A DNA stretch of 64,000 nt from Saccharomycopsis malanga (Eukaryota > Ascomycota > Saccharomycetes > Ascoideales > Saccharomycopsidaceae): the NCBI GenBank assembly GCA_004014935.1, contig CP025325.1, positions 372,001-436,000 on the forward strand, written 5' to 3'. How positions within the stretch are numbered: the first letter of the stretch is position 1; every line of letters starts with the position of its first letter. Shown in pieces: positions 52,518-62,862 of the stretch. Made by a program: the position numbers and the translations under genes. The notes beneath the pieces are model-generated. The model ran no database searches. It was not told where the DNA came from and saw nothing but the letters and a program-made list of their open reading frames with translations.

Positions 52518-55500
52518 ATGTCCGCATCTTCGTTGAAAGATCCGTCAGGAAAGCTCTCTTCGTTTCCAGATTATATAGCACCAATGTCGCCGGTGCAGTT
52601 CAACCGGATTAACAACCATTTTCCGCCGTTGGACCCTCGGAAACACTACCGGGGAGTTTATGAGCGGTGTGGTTTTGATGTCTACAAGGGCGAGCCAGGC
52701 AAGGGCGATTCTAAAAAGGGCAAAAGCAAGCCAAAACCGTCTGGTTCTGAAGCTGGCTCTAAGCTGGCCGGCACAGAGTCGAATCTGGCCAAAAACTTTT
52801 TGAAATCGCTTCAAAGACGGCCTTTTAAAAAGGCTGGTGGACAGAATGTAGCCAGCTCGGATTATTCACTGTCTGCCCATAGCTCGATTTCGGCCAATCC
52901 AAGAGCATTTCAACTGCCTCTTGGGATCAATACGGTCATCCCGTACTCCCGGAACATGTCGAGTCCGGAAATGTCGCCTCTTTCGGTCGATACAAGCAAC
53001 ATTTTCTCGCCTATGGAGAAGACGTTTTCGGGGGCCAGTTCAGTTGTAGCCAGTCCTAAATTTGGGGAATCGGATCTGGAAATCAACAACAAAAAGAGCA
53101 ATTCTGTAGTTTACAATGGTTTTTTTGCAAAGAAAATCAATTCTGTTCAATCGTCTCCTAAGAATTCTGGTCTTCGCAATACTTCAGAAGAAGACATTAC
53201 CACCAATGGGAATACCGTGTTTCATAGTGAAAGCGCCTCTGCTTCGTCAAAAGAGTCTTTTACTATGAACGGTTCCAATGTGGGGCTCGTTAACACTGTT
53301 GTGTCTAGTAATAAGTATGATAATACCAAAGACAACACGTCTTCTTCATCTTCATTGGCTTCACAAGATGATTTCCTCAACAGTATCAAAAGATCTTTTG
53401 GCAGTGATAACGAGGATTGTCCAAAAATGACATTAAATGATGACTTGGATCTGGATTTCCATCAAAAATCTTTTGATTCAATTGATAAAAAATCCTTTAA
53501 TTCAATTGGTCAAAAGCCTTTTGATTCAATTAATAAAATGGCTAATAATCAAAAATCTTTTGATTCAATCGATAAAATGACTAATATTGATCAAAAACCA
53601 TTTGATTCAATCGATAAAATTACTAATATTGATTCAACCAATCAAAAACCTTCATTTAATCAAATGTCTACCAATTTGTCCAATCCAATGTCTATCAATT
53701 TGTCTCATCAAATGTCTACCAATTTGTCTAATCCAATATCAAATATCAACAAACAAAGTTCCACCAATTTATCAAATCTTACATCTGATCAACAATCATT
53801 CAATGACCACTCATCTCGTGTTTCTCTTTCTGCCGAGTTTAAACCTTTGAAAACCAAAAAACTGGTTTCCATTATGGATGATGATGAAACTGTGTTGGTT
53901 GACAAGTCGTTTGCTGAGAAAAACCAAGACAAATTGATGCGCAAGTTGACAACAAAACTTGACCGAATGTCGGGCCAATTTGGTTTGGTTAATTTGAATC
54001 ACACGTTGGAAGAAAAAGGATTGGAAATCGAAAAATCCACAAAAGCAAAAAAACATTCTTCAATTGCTTCTAGTATTTATTCTGTCGATGCCTTGGAACA
54101 TGACGTTTCCAAAGATGATGATGCTCTTACAAGTGTTCGCAACAGTACTCAATCCGATCTTACCAAAGATATCCGTAATAGTACTCAATCTGACCTAACC
54201 AACGTTCGCAATAGCACCCAATCTGATCTAACCAAAGACATTGCACATTCCAGCTCTGAAAGTCTTGCTAAAGAAACTGATGACGATTTGTTGGGTGATA
54301 TCAAAAGCATGAAATCTAATACCAACAGTTTTTACATGCCAGCAGAAAAGGCGCTGTTTGATGTTTCCAGTGCTCCTTCTTTACCTACAATCACCGTCAG
54401 CGAAGCTGCAAAATCATTGGAGGAAACAAATTCAAACTCTATGGCAAAGTTGTTACTCAAAGATTTGAACAAAAACTCTCAAAACATAAACTCTGCTTCC
54501 TCTGCTTCCTCTGCTTCTTCTTCCTCTTCTTCCTCTTCTGCTATTGTCGACAAAGCTCCAATTACTACATCATACGAAATGTACAACCAGCCAATCCCAG
54601 CTGGGTTTTCCGCCAACACCACAGCACCAATCAATTCTCGCAATCATCGCAACAACCATGCTCCAATCAACCGCGTGTTGCAGACTGCTTTATCATCGTC
54701 CAGCGTGTCTTTGCATAGTGCCTTGTCCCATCAGGCTGGGCCGGTGACCTCTTCTACTAGTATGACGTCTCTTGCTGACAGCAGACAGACTAACAGCTAT
54801 GTTAGTAGATCCAACACTCTTGACTCCATTGATTCGACCAGCTCGGAGGTGTCGATATTGCAGAAGATTGTAAATTTGGACGAAAGCAAAGAAGAGGTCC
54901 GTAATGCATTCAGTGACATTGGTTCCGAGCCCTCAGAAGACGAAAAGCCATTGAATGTTACCAAAGCCAAAGGCGTTGACTTCCAGCATGCAAAGGTTCC
55001 AATTGCCGACCGGATTCGGGCCGGAAGAGTCGAACTAAAAGACATTTCCGAGTTGAACAAAAGTAGCAATAATTTGGCTGATGCTCCGAAAACAAATGCC
55101 GCTGAATCGTCTGCTGATTTTTACACATTGACCGGATCTTCCACACATATCCATCCAGCAGCAAATGACCTTGACTATGCAGCTAGAAACACATCGAATA
55201 CCAGTGTTGGCCATACCACACTCGGCGCACACACCGCGCCTCCAGACTACGACCTTCCTAGTCCAACATCATTCAAATCACAAGCCTCGGAAGATTTGGA
55301 ATTCCGCGCCGAAGAACCAAAGTTTCCAAGCGGCGAGGGACCTTGCCGCAAGTGTCAACAGGACATCCAGGGCAAGTCCATCTGGTCAAAAGATCATCAA
55401 ATGTCAGGACGTTGGCATAGAGCTTGTTTCAGTTGTTACCGCTGCGACCAGGTCTTTGCAAAAGGTACCAATTGTTACGTCATTAACGATAAACCCTACT

Positions 55501-55847
55501 GTAACTACGATTTCCACTATTTGAACCATTCCTTGTGCAAAATCTGCGATTCTGGTATCGAAGGAAAGTGTTTGGAAAACAACAATGGAGAACGCTTCCA
55601 CCCTGACTGTTTGAGCTGTGTCAAGTGCGGTGTGTTTATTGTCAAAGATTACTTTGTCTTGGACGGCAAACCATTGTGTGAAAAAGACGGTTTGTATGAG
55701 ATTGAGTTGGAAAGAAAAGCCTTGATGGATGCCTCCACCCAAAATCCACACCATCATCCTGAAAACAGCGATTTGCAAGTCACTTCTAAAGTGGAAAAAA
55801 GAAGAACCATCATTGTAGAATTGCCTGAAAATCAACCAGCTGCTTAG
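52518..55847 (+). CDS. PXL1: Paxillin-like LIM protein Pxl1
   Basis: A 1109-residue protein with two C-terminal LIM domains (about 935-1060): CRKCQQDIQGKSIWSKDHQMSGRWHRACFSCYRC...YCNYD, then CKICDSGIEGKCLENNNGERFHPDCLSCVKC...LCEKD. The zinc ligands are complete, and ENNNGERFHPDCLSC and the terminal KRRTIIV match S. cerevisiae Pxl1. Pxl1 acts in polarised growth and cytokinesis, tuning Rho1/Cdc42 at the bud neck. The long N-terminus is disordered, with Pro-rich and short tandem repeats (QKSFDSIDKMTN; MSTNLSNP; RNSTQSDLTKDI). It is longer than S. cerevisiae Pxl1 (706). Start ATG 52518. Confidence 0.85.
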   Translation: MSASSLKDPSGKLSSFPDYIAPMSPVQFNRINNHFPPLDPRKHYRGVYERCGFDVYKGEPGKGDSKKGKSKPKPSGSEAGSKLAGTESNLAKNFLKSLQRRPFKKAGGQNVASSDYSLSAHSSISANPRAFQLPLGINTVIPYSRNMSSPEMSPLSVDTSNIFSPMEKTFSGASSVVASPKFGESDLEINNKKSNSVVYNGFFAKKINSVQSSPKNSGLRNTSEEDITTNGNTVFHSESASASSKESFTMNGSNVGLVNTVVSSNKYDNTKDNTSSSSSLASQDDFLNSIKRSFGSDNEDCPKMTLNDDLDLDFHQKSFDSIDKKSFNSIGQKPFDSINKMANNQKSFDSIDKMTNIDQKPFDSIDKITNIDSTNQKPSFNQMSTNLSNPMSINLSHQMSTNLSNPISNINKQSSTNLSNLTSDQQSFNDHSSRVSLSAEFKPLKTKKLVSIMDDDETVLVDKSFAEKNQDKLMRKLTTKLDRMSGQFGLVNLNHTLEEKGLEIEKSTKAKKHSSIASSIYSVDALEHDVSKDDDALTSVRNSTQSDLTKDIRNSTQSDLTNVRNSTQSDLTKDIAHSSSESLAKETDDDLLGDIKSMKSNTNSFYMPAEKALFDVSSAPSLPTITVSEAAKSLEETNSNSMAKLLLKDLNKNSQNINSASSASSASSSSSSSSAIVDKAPITTSYEMYNQPIPAGFSANTTAPINSRNHRNNHAPINRVLQTALSSSSVSLHSALSHQAGPVTSSTSMTSLADSRQTNSYVSRSNTLDSIDSTSSEVSILQKIVNLDESKEEVRNAFSDIGSEPSEDEKPLNVTKAKGVDFQHAKVPIADRIRAGRVELKDISELNKSSNNLADAPKTNAAESSADFYTLTGSSTHIHPAANDLDYAARNTSNTSVGHTTLGAHTAPPDYDLPSPTSFKSQASEDLEFRAEEPKFPSGEGPCRKCQQDIQGKSIWSKDHQMSGRWHRACFSCYRCDQVFAKGTNCYVINDKPYCNYDFHYLNHSLCKICDSGIEGKCLENNNGERFHPDCLSCVKCGVFIVKDYFVLDGKPLCEKDGLYEIELERKALMDASTQNPHHHPENSDLQVTSKVEKRRTIIVELPENQPAA

Positions 55848-56334
55848 TTGGCAATTGCTTTTTGTTATTTATTTATTTCCTTTACTTTATTGACTTTATT
55901 TTATTTTTCCTTATCATCTTATTCTATATTTCTCTTTGTTTCGTCGTTGGATCCTTTTTTTTCGTTCGATACCTCGTTGGTTTTGTCAAAAAATATCGTT
56001 TTTCTTTGTTTCTATCAAACATTGGTTTTCTTCATTTGATTTATTTCTTTGCATTTCTTGTTTTCCGCATATCCATTTGCTATTAATATTTTCTTAGTTT
56101 GCTATTCTGTTTAGTTATTCCGGCTCATTATACATCATAAACTTTTGTTTTATTTTCTGATCACAACTTTTGGTTCTTTCAACCACTAAGTCAGTTTCAC
56201 TAATGTAGTGTTGTCAACAATCAATATCAAATAATACGCTCTTGGACAACAATTGTTCTTTCTGTAGTAAGCTTCTATATACTTTTATTCTTACGCTTCA
56301 GTAATAATATTTTATATTTCAAGCCCAGTACATA

Positions 56335-56690
56335 GGCCACTGGGCCATTTGGCTCAGTTGTCAGTGCTCTCGGAGAAGCGAAAAATAAGACCTAACAGGA
56401 CCGGGTTCGATTCCCAAGACGGCACTTTTACTTGCTGCTTTTTACGATGCTGAAAGTTACTTCACAGGCATGTGCAACTGTCTGAAACACGACCTAGACC
56501 AAAGTCTAGTGCTAAATTTCCAACCTATTGGGTGAGAAGATAATGATATATACGATTATGATCAGATTTTGGATCAGATTATGATCCACCGGACATGATT
56601 GGGTTTTCCCACTGAATTTTACCAAGTCCCCTTAGACATAGCGCATATATACGAAACTGATATGTACTGGGCTTGAAGTATATGATATTA
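56335..56690 (+). mobile_element. SINE-A, full length
   Basis: This is one of the best copies: A-box TTTGGCTCAGTTGTC, GTGCTCTCGGAGAAGCG, B-box GGTTCGATTCC (56404-56414), TTTACTTGCTGCTTTTTACGATGCTG, AACTGTCTGAAACACGACC, the ATGATCAGATTTTGGATCAG direct repeat, CCACCGGACATGATTGGG, TTACCAAGTCCCCTTAGACA, and a final GGGCTTGAAGTATATGATATT. Confidence 0.92.
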
Positions 56691-56736
56691 TATATTATTT
56701 ATTTATTATTAATATTATTATTAATATTATTATTGC

Positions 56737-56777
<41 letters not shown>

Positions 56778-56905
56778 TATTATTATTATTATATTATTAT
56801 TATTATTATTATCACTATTTATTTATTTTTTATTTATTTTTTATTTATTTTTTATTTATTTTTTATTTATTTTTATTATTTTTTATTTATTTTTATTATT
56901 TTTTG
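56691..56905. repeat. ATT / ATTT microsatellite tail
   Basis: TTA/ATT runs (56697-56815) grade into TTTTTATTTA units (56815-56905) directly after the SINE-A 3' end. Confidence 0.9.
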
Positions 56906-57603
56906 TTCCCCGCATCTTTGTTGTGCAAGTTCTGACTTCATTCTTTATGTAAAGTAGTAGAGAAAGATCCCATATTTATATTTTTAATCTCGAATATTTA
57001 TATTTTTTAGCCAAAGCCAAATGAATCAAGCTTTTTATTATTATCAGTTGAAAAATAATGCAGAAAAAAATTTTCCATTTACTAACAAAGGCTTCCAAAA
57101 CACCTTGCACTTCTTGCAGCACAAACCTGCACTCAATCTTAGCCATTTTTTTAATCCCTTTTGACCATTCCTCTTGACCATCACTTCACAATTACAGTGG
57201 AGAATTATAATTTACCTCGTTCTAACAACTTGTCATGTTGGGCCTTTACTGTGTATTATGTATTATTATGCGGTATTATGCATGTAGCATGTGATACACG
57301 CGTTCAACATTTTTAGATCCTATATTACCAGAACCACTGATTAGTGGCCACCTTGTTTGCTAAATATAGTCCAGGTTTCTTCCAAGAAGAATGTAGAGCC
57401 TTATTTGAAAGAAATGTGGGATATTCCAAGACACCTTTTTGGTGGTTAGCCATAGTAGGCCTTGATTTTCAAGGCATCAACAGAGTAGAGGCTTGTCCGA
57501 TTAGGAAACATTGGGACTAGGTGTAAATATATATATATATATATGGCCAGATGCGATATTTTGTAAATGTTAATATTTTGACTGTTCAACAGGCTTTGGC
57601 AAT

Positions 57604-58872
57604 ATGAGAGCCAATATACTTGTGCTAATAAATGTGGCGTTATGTGTGTCTGGATATCCTGTTTCATTATTAATGAAACGGCAAGACAAGAGAGACTCTG
57701 GCACAGTAAAGTTGGATTTCAAAGTGAAAAACATGTTTGTCAGTGATCCAGCAAGAACTATAGATGGTATAAATCAGAAGAATGCAGTGGGTGGGGAGTT
57801 GGTGTCTGAGTCTCCTCTTGACGTGATTATCAACAATAGATATAACCAATACATGGCGCAGCTAGAAATAGGCTCAAACAAACAGGTGGTCCAAGTTGAT
57901 ATAGACACAGGGTCATCTGATCTTTGGGTTCCTGCTTCCAACACAACTTCGTCGTATGGGACTTTTGACAAGTCCAAATCCACCACATACAAAAAGCTAG
58001 CAGATGGATTCAGTATTCGGTATGGAGATAAATCGTATGCCAAGGGAGAATGGGGAACGGATGATATCACGCTAGGAGAGTCATTGTCGTTGAAAAACTT
58101 CCAGTTTGCAGTTGCCACCAACCAAACATCCGAAAAGCCAATTTTAGGCCTTGGATTGAAAGGCAACGAAATGAATGACTACACCGTAGAGAAGAATGGA
58201 GAAATGGTCACTGAACAACGAACTTATGACAATTTCCCGTTAGCCTTGAAAAAGGAAGGTCTCATCAAAAAAGCGGCCTATTCGTTGTATTTGAACAGTG
58301 CAGATGCTAAAACCGGCTCCATAGTGTTTGGTGATAACATTGACAAATCACGATACAAAGGCGACTTTAAAACATTTGATATTATCAAAGTGGACGATGC
58401 TAATAGACAAGTCACTGGAGACCCCGTGGCGTTCTTCCTAAATCTCAAAGAAATCTCTACACAGATTGACAAAGATAATAAACTATCTTTCACCAATGGA
58501 AAAACCTATCCTGCCCTTCTTGATTCTGGAACCACTTTATTGTCGGTGCCTACTGAGGTTCATGATGCTGTAGTCCAAAAATACGGCAAATACGACCAAA
58601 GTAGAGGAAACTACATTATCGAGTGTAACACCAAGGCCCCAGACTTCCATTTCACATTCAGCGACGCCACCGACGGCTCTCAGCTCACCATCACCGTGCC
58701 TTTCCGAGACTTGCTCTATGATTTAAACGACAACGGCATGTGTCTTGTTGGTTTTGGAGCAAACACTAAAGGCCTGTACATCTTGGGAGACTCTTTCTTA
58801 AGAAGTGCCTTCGTTTATTACAATATTGACGACTTCCAAATCGGTATGGCCCAAGCAAATTACTCCTCCTAA
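57604..58872 (+). CDS. Secreted aspartic protease (SAP/yapsin-like)
   Basis: A 422-residue pepsin-family protease. The signal peptide (about 1-17) is followed by KR sites at 25-26 and 29-30 that fit Kex2 processing, although a longer propeptide ending elsewhere is possible. Both active-site motifs are intact: DIDTGSSDLWVP (Asp101) and LLDSGTTLLSVP (Asp near 307). YGDKSYAKGEWGTDDITLG is the flap region, and YILGDSFLRSAFVYYNIDDFQIGMAQ the typical end. No GPI-attachment tail is present, so it should be secreted like Candida SAPs and not membrane-anchored like yapsins. Specificity is unknown. Start ATG 57604. Confidence 0.92.
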   Translation: MRANILVLINVALCVSGYPVSLLMKRQDKRDSGTVKLDFKVKNMFVSDPARTIDGINQKNAVGGELVSESPLDVIINNRYNQYMAQLEIGSNKQVVQVDIDTGSSDLWVPASNTTSSYGTFDKSKSTTYKKLADGFSIRYGDKSYAKGEWGTDDITLGESLSLKNFQFAVATNQTSEKPILGLGLKGNEMNDYTVEKNGEMVTEQRTYDNFPLALKKEGLIKKAAYSLYLNSADAKTGSIVFGDNIDKSRYKGDFKTFDIIKVDDANRQVTGDPVAFFLNLKEISTQIDKDNKLSFTNGKTYPALLDSGTTLLSVPTEVHDAVVQKYGKYDQSRGNYIIECNTKAPDFHFTFSDATDGSQLTITVPFRDLLYDLNDNGMCLVGFGANTKGLYILGDSFLRSAFVYYNIDDFQIGMAQANYSS

Positions 58873-60024
58873 CTTCGGGTCGTCTCCTAGAGCCTACTGC
58901 TTGTTGGTGGTGCTCTTGTGTAATTATTTATTCGTTTATTTTCATTTCACCATCTTTCCTATATTTTTTAAACCTCTTTTCCACTTTATACATTTGCAGC
59001 TTTCATGTTATTCATTCTTAGATTTCACAATAATTTCCTATAACCTTTGCCTTATAAGCCTTTTGTAATCATTGACAGGAAGTAGCACAAGGACCAAGTC
59101 AATAGACAGTCAGCTGTAACAGCTGGGCCAGCTTTCGTTTTACCCATTCTCCGTTTAAAACCATCTTAATATTACAAGAGCCCAATATATATATATATAT
59201 ATTATATGCGCACGAACGCAGTGACTTTTTTTTACAATTGTTACTCTAATTTCCACCAACGAGGTGTACAGTAAACCAACAGGTTTACTATAGCGTGCAC
59301 CCAAAGTTAATTCAGTGTGGTTTTTGATATTCTTACTATCGACTCATGAGCATCAAAGAAAAACTTGCAATGATTGTTTATATGTTTAGCCCAGGGTAAC
59401 CTGAAACCAACATCTTACTTATCTATTCATTCCCTCCTGCGCATCTACAAGGGTCATTAACTTGAACTATCATAAAATTCGTCAAATGAAGAAACACAAC
59501 AAAACATACGTGTCATATCACCTAGTCCAGCGCATATCAGTTTTTGTTAAATAGGTATAGTAAGACTAATGTATGTGTCATGCGCTTCATGCATGTTTGT
59601 GCATGATAATACATTTAACAGCGTGCATATGAGATTTTTTCGTATATTGCAACTTTAACTTTTCAATATACAACATTATGGATCTTGTGGCAGATTCAAT
59701 CAACATTTTATTTAACAGTTTTATATACTCGCTGTTTTCTATGTTTACTGTGCCTATATACAATGTAGGTAAAACAACTGAACAATGAAAAACTAGCATA
59801 ATGAGAAAACAACTTCAAAGCTGAGAATGTAAATTTAATTCAAAATTTCATCCAATTTTCACAGTAAGACATTTAAAACAATACAAAAAAAAGTAGAAAA
59901 GGATTAGGTTAACTTGTACATTTATCCTTTCCTTGGATGAGCTTGAGGAGGATTATTCAAAACAGGCGCATACAGCTATATATCTACTGTTATAATATTG
60001 TATTTAAATACTAGTATATACCAA

Positions 60025-60192
60025 TTGCATTTCACAGTCAAGTGCAACTGTCTGAAATACGACCTAGACAAAAGTCTAGTACTTACTTTCCAACCCAGTG
60101 GGAAAAAAACCCAAGTATGTCCCGGTCATTATATTCTGATCCTCGCCTTTTCCGAGAGTACTAGCTGCTGAACGACCCTGCCCAGCGGCCTA
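60025..60192. mobile_element. SINE-A pieces in opposite orientations
   Basis: 60033-60125 is plus-strand body (CAAGTGCAACTGTCTGAAATACGACCTAGAC...CCCAGTGGG). 60140-60192 is a minus-strand head (CTTTTCCGAGAGTACTAGC...CCCAGCGGCC). They abut at a GTCCCGGTCATTATATTCTGATC junction. Confidence 0.65.
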
Positions 60193-60344
60193 AACTCGTT
60201 TATAACTTCAATTAAAAAGGAAACAAAAACAAAAGCAAAATAAAAACATGGAATAAGATTAAGGGTAAAAAGATAAAAAAAAATAGTTAAGGACGTAAGA
60301 CGTGAAAAAAAAATAATTTAAAAAGGGGTTAGGGACAGATAATA

Positions 60345-60645
<301 letters not shown>

Positions 60646-60650
60646 TAAGT

Positions 60651-60997
60651 GGCCACTGGGCCATTTAGCTCAGTGGTCCGTGCTCTCGAAGAAGAGAAAA
60701 ACAAGACCTAACAGGAACACGGGTTCGATTCCCAAGACGACACTTTTACTCGCTGCTTTTTACGACGCTGAACGTGACTTCACAGGCAAGTGCAACTGTC
60801 TGAAACACGACCTAGGCCAAAGTCTAGTGCTTACTTTCCAACCCATCGGGTATTCAGGAAAAAGACGGTGGGCAGCTAACAATGACCGGGACATTATTGG
60901 GTTTTCCCCACTGGGTTTTACCAAGTCCCCTTAGACATAGCGCGTATATACGAAACTGATATGTACTGGGCTTGAAATATATGATATTATTATTATA
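60651..60997 (+). mobile_element. SINE-A, full length, abutting the LINE
   Basis: Head GGCCACTGGGCCATTTAGCTCAGTGGTCCGTGCTCTCGAAGAAG, B-box GGTTCGATTCC (60722-60732), TTTACTCGCTGCTTTTTACGACGCTG, AACACGACCTAGGCC, TTACCAAGTCCCCTTAGACATAGCGCG, ending GGGCTTGAAATATATGATATTATTATT. Twenty bases later the LINE ORF1 begins, so this could be a SINE at the LINE's 5' edge, the LINE's 5' UTR, or a LINE inserted in a SINE tail. Confidence 0.88.
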
Positions 60998-61017
60998 AAT
61001 AAATAAGTGTATAGAAA

Positions 61018-62124
61018 ATGTCATCCCAGGACTATACCCATACCATTGGGGCCCGTCTGGAGGATCCCCCGGGTCCTCCAACACCGGTCCATTCGTCTTC
61101 ACAGGCCATTCCCCATTCCGATTCACCGTTCGTTGGTGATAACGCACACGGTGATGTGTCCATTAGCATCAATGAAACGATGAATGAAATAAGCAAATCC
61201 CCTCAAGGGGGCTCGCAAACTACGTCCTTTGAGCAAGCAGGTAGCTTAGATTTTGACAATGGAACATTACTTAAATGGTTGTTGGTTACTATAAACCAAT
61301 TATCTAAGGCGGTATCAGCTTTGACTGAGAAAACGAACCAAATCGAAGATAAAATGACTGTAAAGGCTAATAAAGAAACTGTTCGGCCTTCTTACGCAGC
61401 AATGGCTAGAAAGGCACAACCAGAGTTAAAGAATTCAAGAGTGGCATTCCACACAAAATTACCAATCACAGAGAAAAAGAACCCAGTCAAAAGATTGACT
61501 GAAAATAAGGAGTTAGTGTTATTACAAAGACCACATGAACTGTTTGATGACAAAAAGCTCTTTGAATTTAACAACCAATATAAGGACAAGATTTTGAAAT
61601 ATTACCCAACCAGAAATGGTCATTTGAGAGTACGTTTCCGTGAACCAGCTACTGATGAACAAGGAACATACTGCGCCTTAGTCATTTACAAACACGAACA
61701 TGAAGCTAACTATAGAAGAGTGTTTGCCCAAGGCCACTTCTTTTATACTAGAAGATATTACGAAAAACAACCTCAAGGCAGAAAAAGAGCAACCCCTGAT
61801 GCTGACACTCGAGTACCCACCAGACAAAGCGAACCTAGAATTATCAGAACAATCTTACGTCCGTCACGTTTGAACAATGAACCGACTGCAAATAATGAAA
61901 ACACCCCAACAGAACAAGGAAACCAAACCAACATGGAAAACTCTTATGCTTTAGTTAAAGAAACTACATTGCCAACTAACCAGAAGACTGACCATGCAAG
62001 CCAAAACGAAACCCAAGATGAAAGTCAGGCTGAGACCCAAGAAGCCATTCAAGTCGAAAGCCAAAATGACAATCAAGTTGAAAGACCAGCGGAAAATGTT
62101 CAAGAGACTGTTGTAATTTCATAA
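61018..62124 (+). CDS. LINE ORF1-like protein
   Basis: A 368-residue protein. Residues 1-75 are Ser/Pro-rich; about 85-110 is a short heptad region (LLKWLLVTINQLSKAVSALTEKTNQIEDKM) likely to trimerise or dimerise. A central basic domain (about 150-250; ELVLLQRPHELFDDKKLFEFNNQYKDKILKYYPTRNGHLRVRF) could be the RRM-like nucleic-acid-binding unit of LINE ORF1. The Gln/Asn/Glu-rich tail carries ETQDESQAETQEAIQVESQ repeats. No CCHC knuckle is seen. The assignment rests on position and architecture, so a separate upstream ORF of another element is possible. Confidence 0.6.
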   Translation: MSSQDYTHTIGARLEDPPGPPTPVHSSSQAIPHSDSPFVGDNAHGDVSISINETMNEISKSPQGGSQTTSFEQAGSLDFDNGTLLKWLLVTINQLSKAVSALTEKTNQIEDKMTVKANKETVRPSYAAMARKAQPELKNSRVAFHTKLPITEKKNPVKRLTENKELVLLQRPHELFDDKKLFEFNNQYKDKILKYYPTRNGHLRVRFREPATDEQGTYCALVIYKHEHEANYRRVFAQGHFFYTRRYYEKQPQGRKRATPDADTRVPTRQSEPRIIRTILRPSRLNNEPTANNENTPTEQGNQTNMENSYALVKETTLPTNQKTDHASQNETQDESQAETQEAIQVESQNDNQVERPAENVQETVVIS

Positions 62125-62478
62125 TTCTTTCACTTGACATTTTATTTAATTTCCTATATCACCATATATATCTATCATATATATCTATCATATATATCTA
62201 TCATATATATCTATCATATATATAATTCAAAATATATAACATAAACACAGATAGGGGGACAAATCTCGGTATTTAAATATTCAACTTTTTTTTTTTTTTA
62301 GAAAACACCTTCTTAGTCACCGCTAGGATTAATCACTTAAATTAATATCTAGGATTAATCGCTTAAATTATTATCTAGGATTAATCACTTAAATTATTAT
62401 CTAGTATTAATCACTTAAATCAGTACAAGACTTTTCTCAGACATCCTTTGAATTACCTATTCAACAGAGACCCCTGCA
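62125..62478. repeat. LINE spacer with 13-bp and 26-bp tandem arrays
   Basis: TATATATCTATCA repeats four times (about 62165-62217), a T14 tract lies at 62286-62299, and TAGGATTAATCACTTAAATTATTATC repeats four times (62324-62427) just before the second ORF. Such arrays are typical of LINE 5' UTRs, so the true LINE start might be here. Confidence 0.8.
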
Positions 62479-62862
62479 ATGGAGGTTTCTGAACAACAAG
62501 AATCCAACGAAGAGTTGACAACCCAAGTCAACTCCTTGAAGGGCAACACCCCTGTTACTAAGGAAGAATCAAACTTCAACTGGGCCGATGATGAACCGAT
62601 TGACGAAGACATAGTTGCCGAAACGACTCAGCAACAATGGGATGAAATTCGTCCAGCCACCAAAACAACGAAAAAAGCCGGAAAAAGTTCAAAAGGAAAG
62701 GACTTAATAAAACATGCAAATGCAAGATTTGAAAGGGAACAACTCGCAAAGGCAAAACCGGGAGAACAGTCTACAAGACGGCGAGTAACAAGATCCATGG
62801 GTTCACCACTTGTCCACACCATGGACAAGAAAAACCCATTACATATTGATATGAGTCTATAA
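62479..62862 (+). CDS. LINE second small ORF (127 aa)
   Basis: A charged 127-residue protein: an acidic N-half (NWADDEPIDEDIVAETTQQQWDEI), then a basic stretch (KTTKKAGKSSKGKDLIK, RRRVTRSMGS). It resembles no domain I can name. Its TAA stop overlaps the ORF2 ATG as TAATG, the arrangement used for termination-reinitiation in some LINEs. It may be ORF1 proper of this element, a nucleic-acid-binding partner of ORF2. Confidence 0.65.
   Translation: MEVSEQQESNEELTTQVNSLKGNTPVTKEESNFNWADDEPIDEDIVAETTQQQWDEIRPATKTTKKAGKSSKGKDLIKHANARFEREQLAKAKPGEQSTRRRVTRSMGSPLVHTMDKKNPLHIDMSL

Larger units (their letters stand above)
55848..57603. other. Intergenic region with full-length SINE-A and AT microsatellites
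   Basis: The 3' flank is T-rich. A minus-strand SINE-A tail remnant (56301-56331) directly precedes a full-length plus-strand SINE-A (56335-56690) with a long ATT/ATTT tail to about 56900. A TATATATATATA box at 57527-57543 lies ~65 bp before the protease ATG. Confidence 0.6.
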
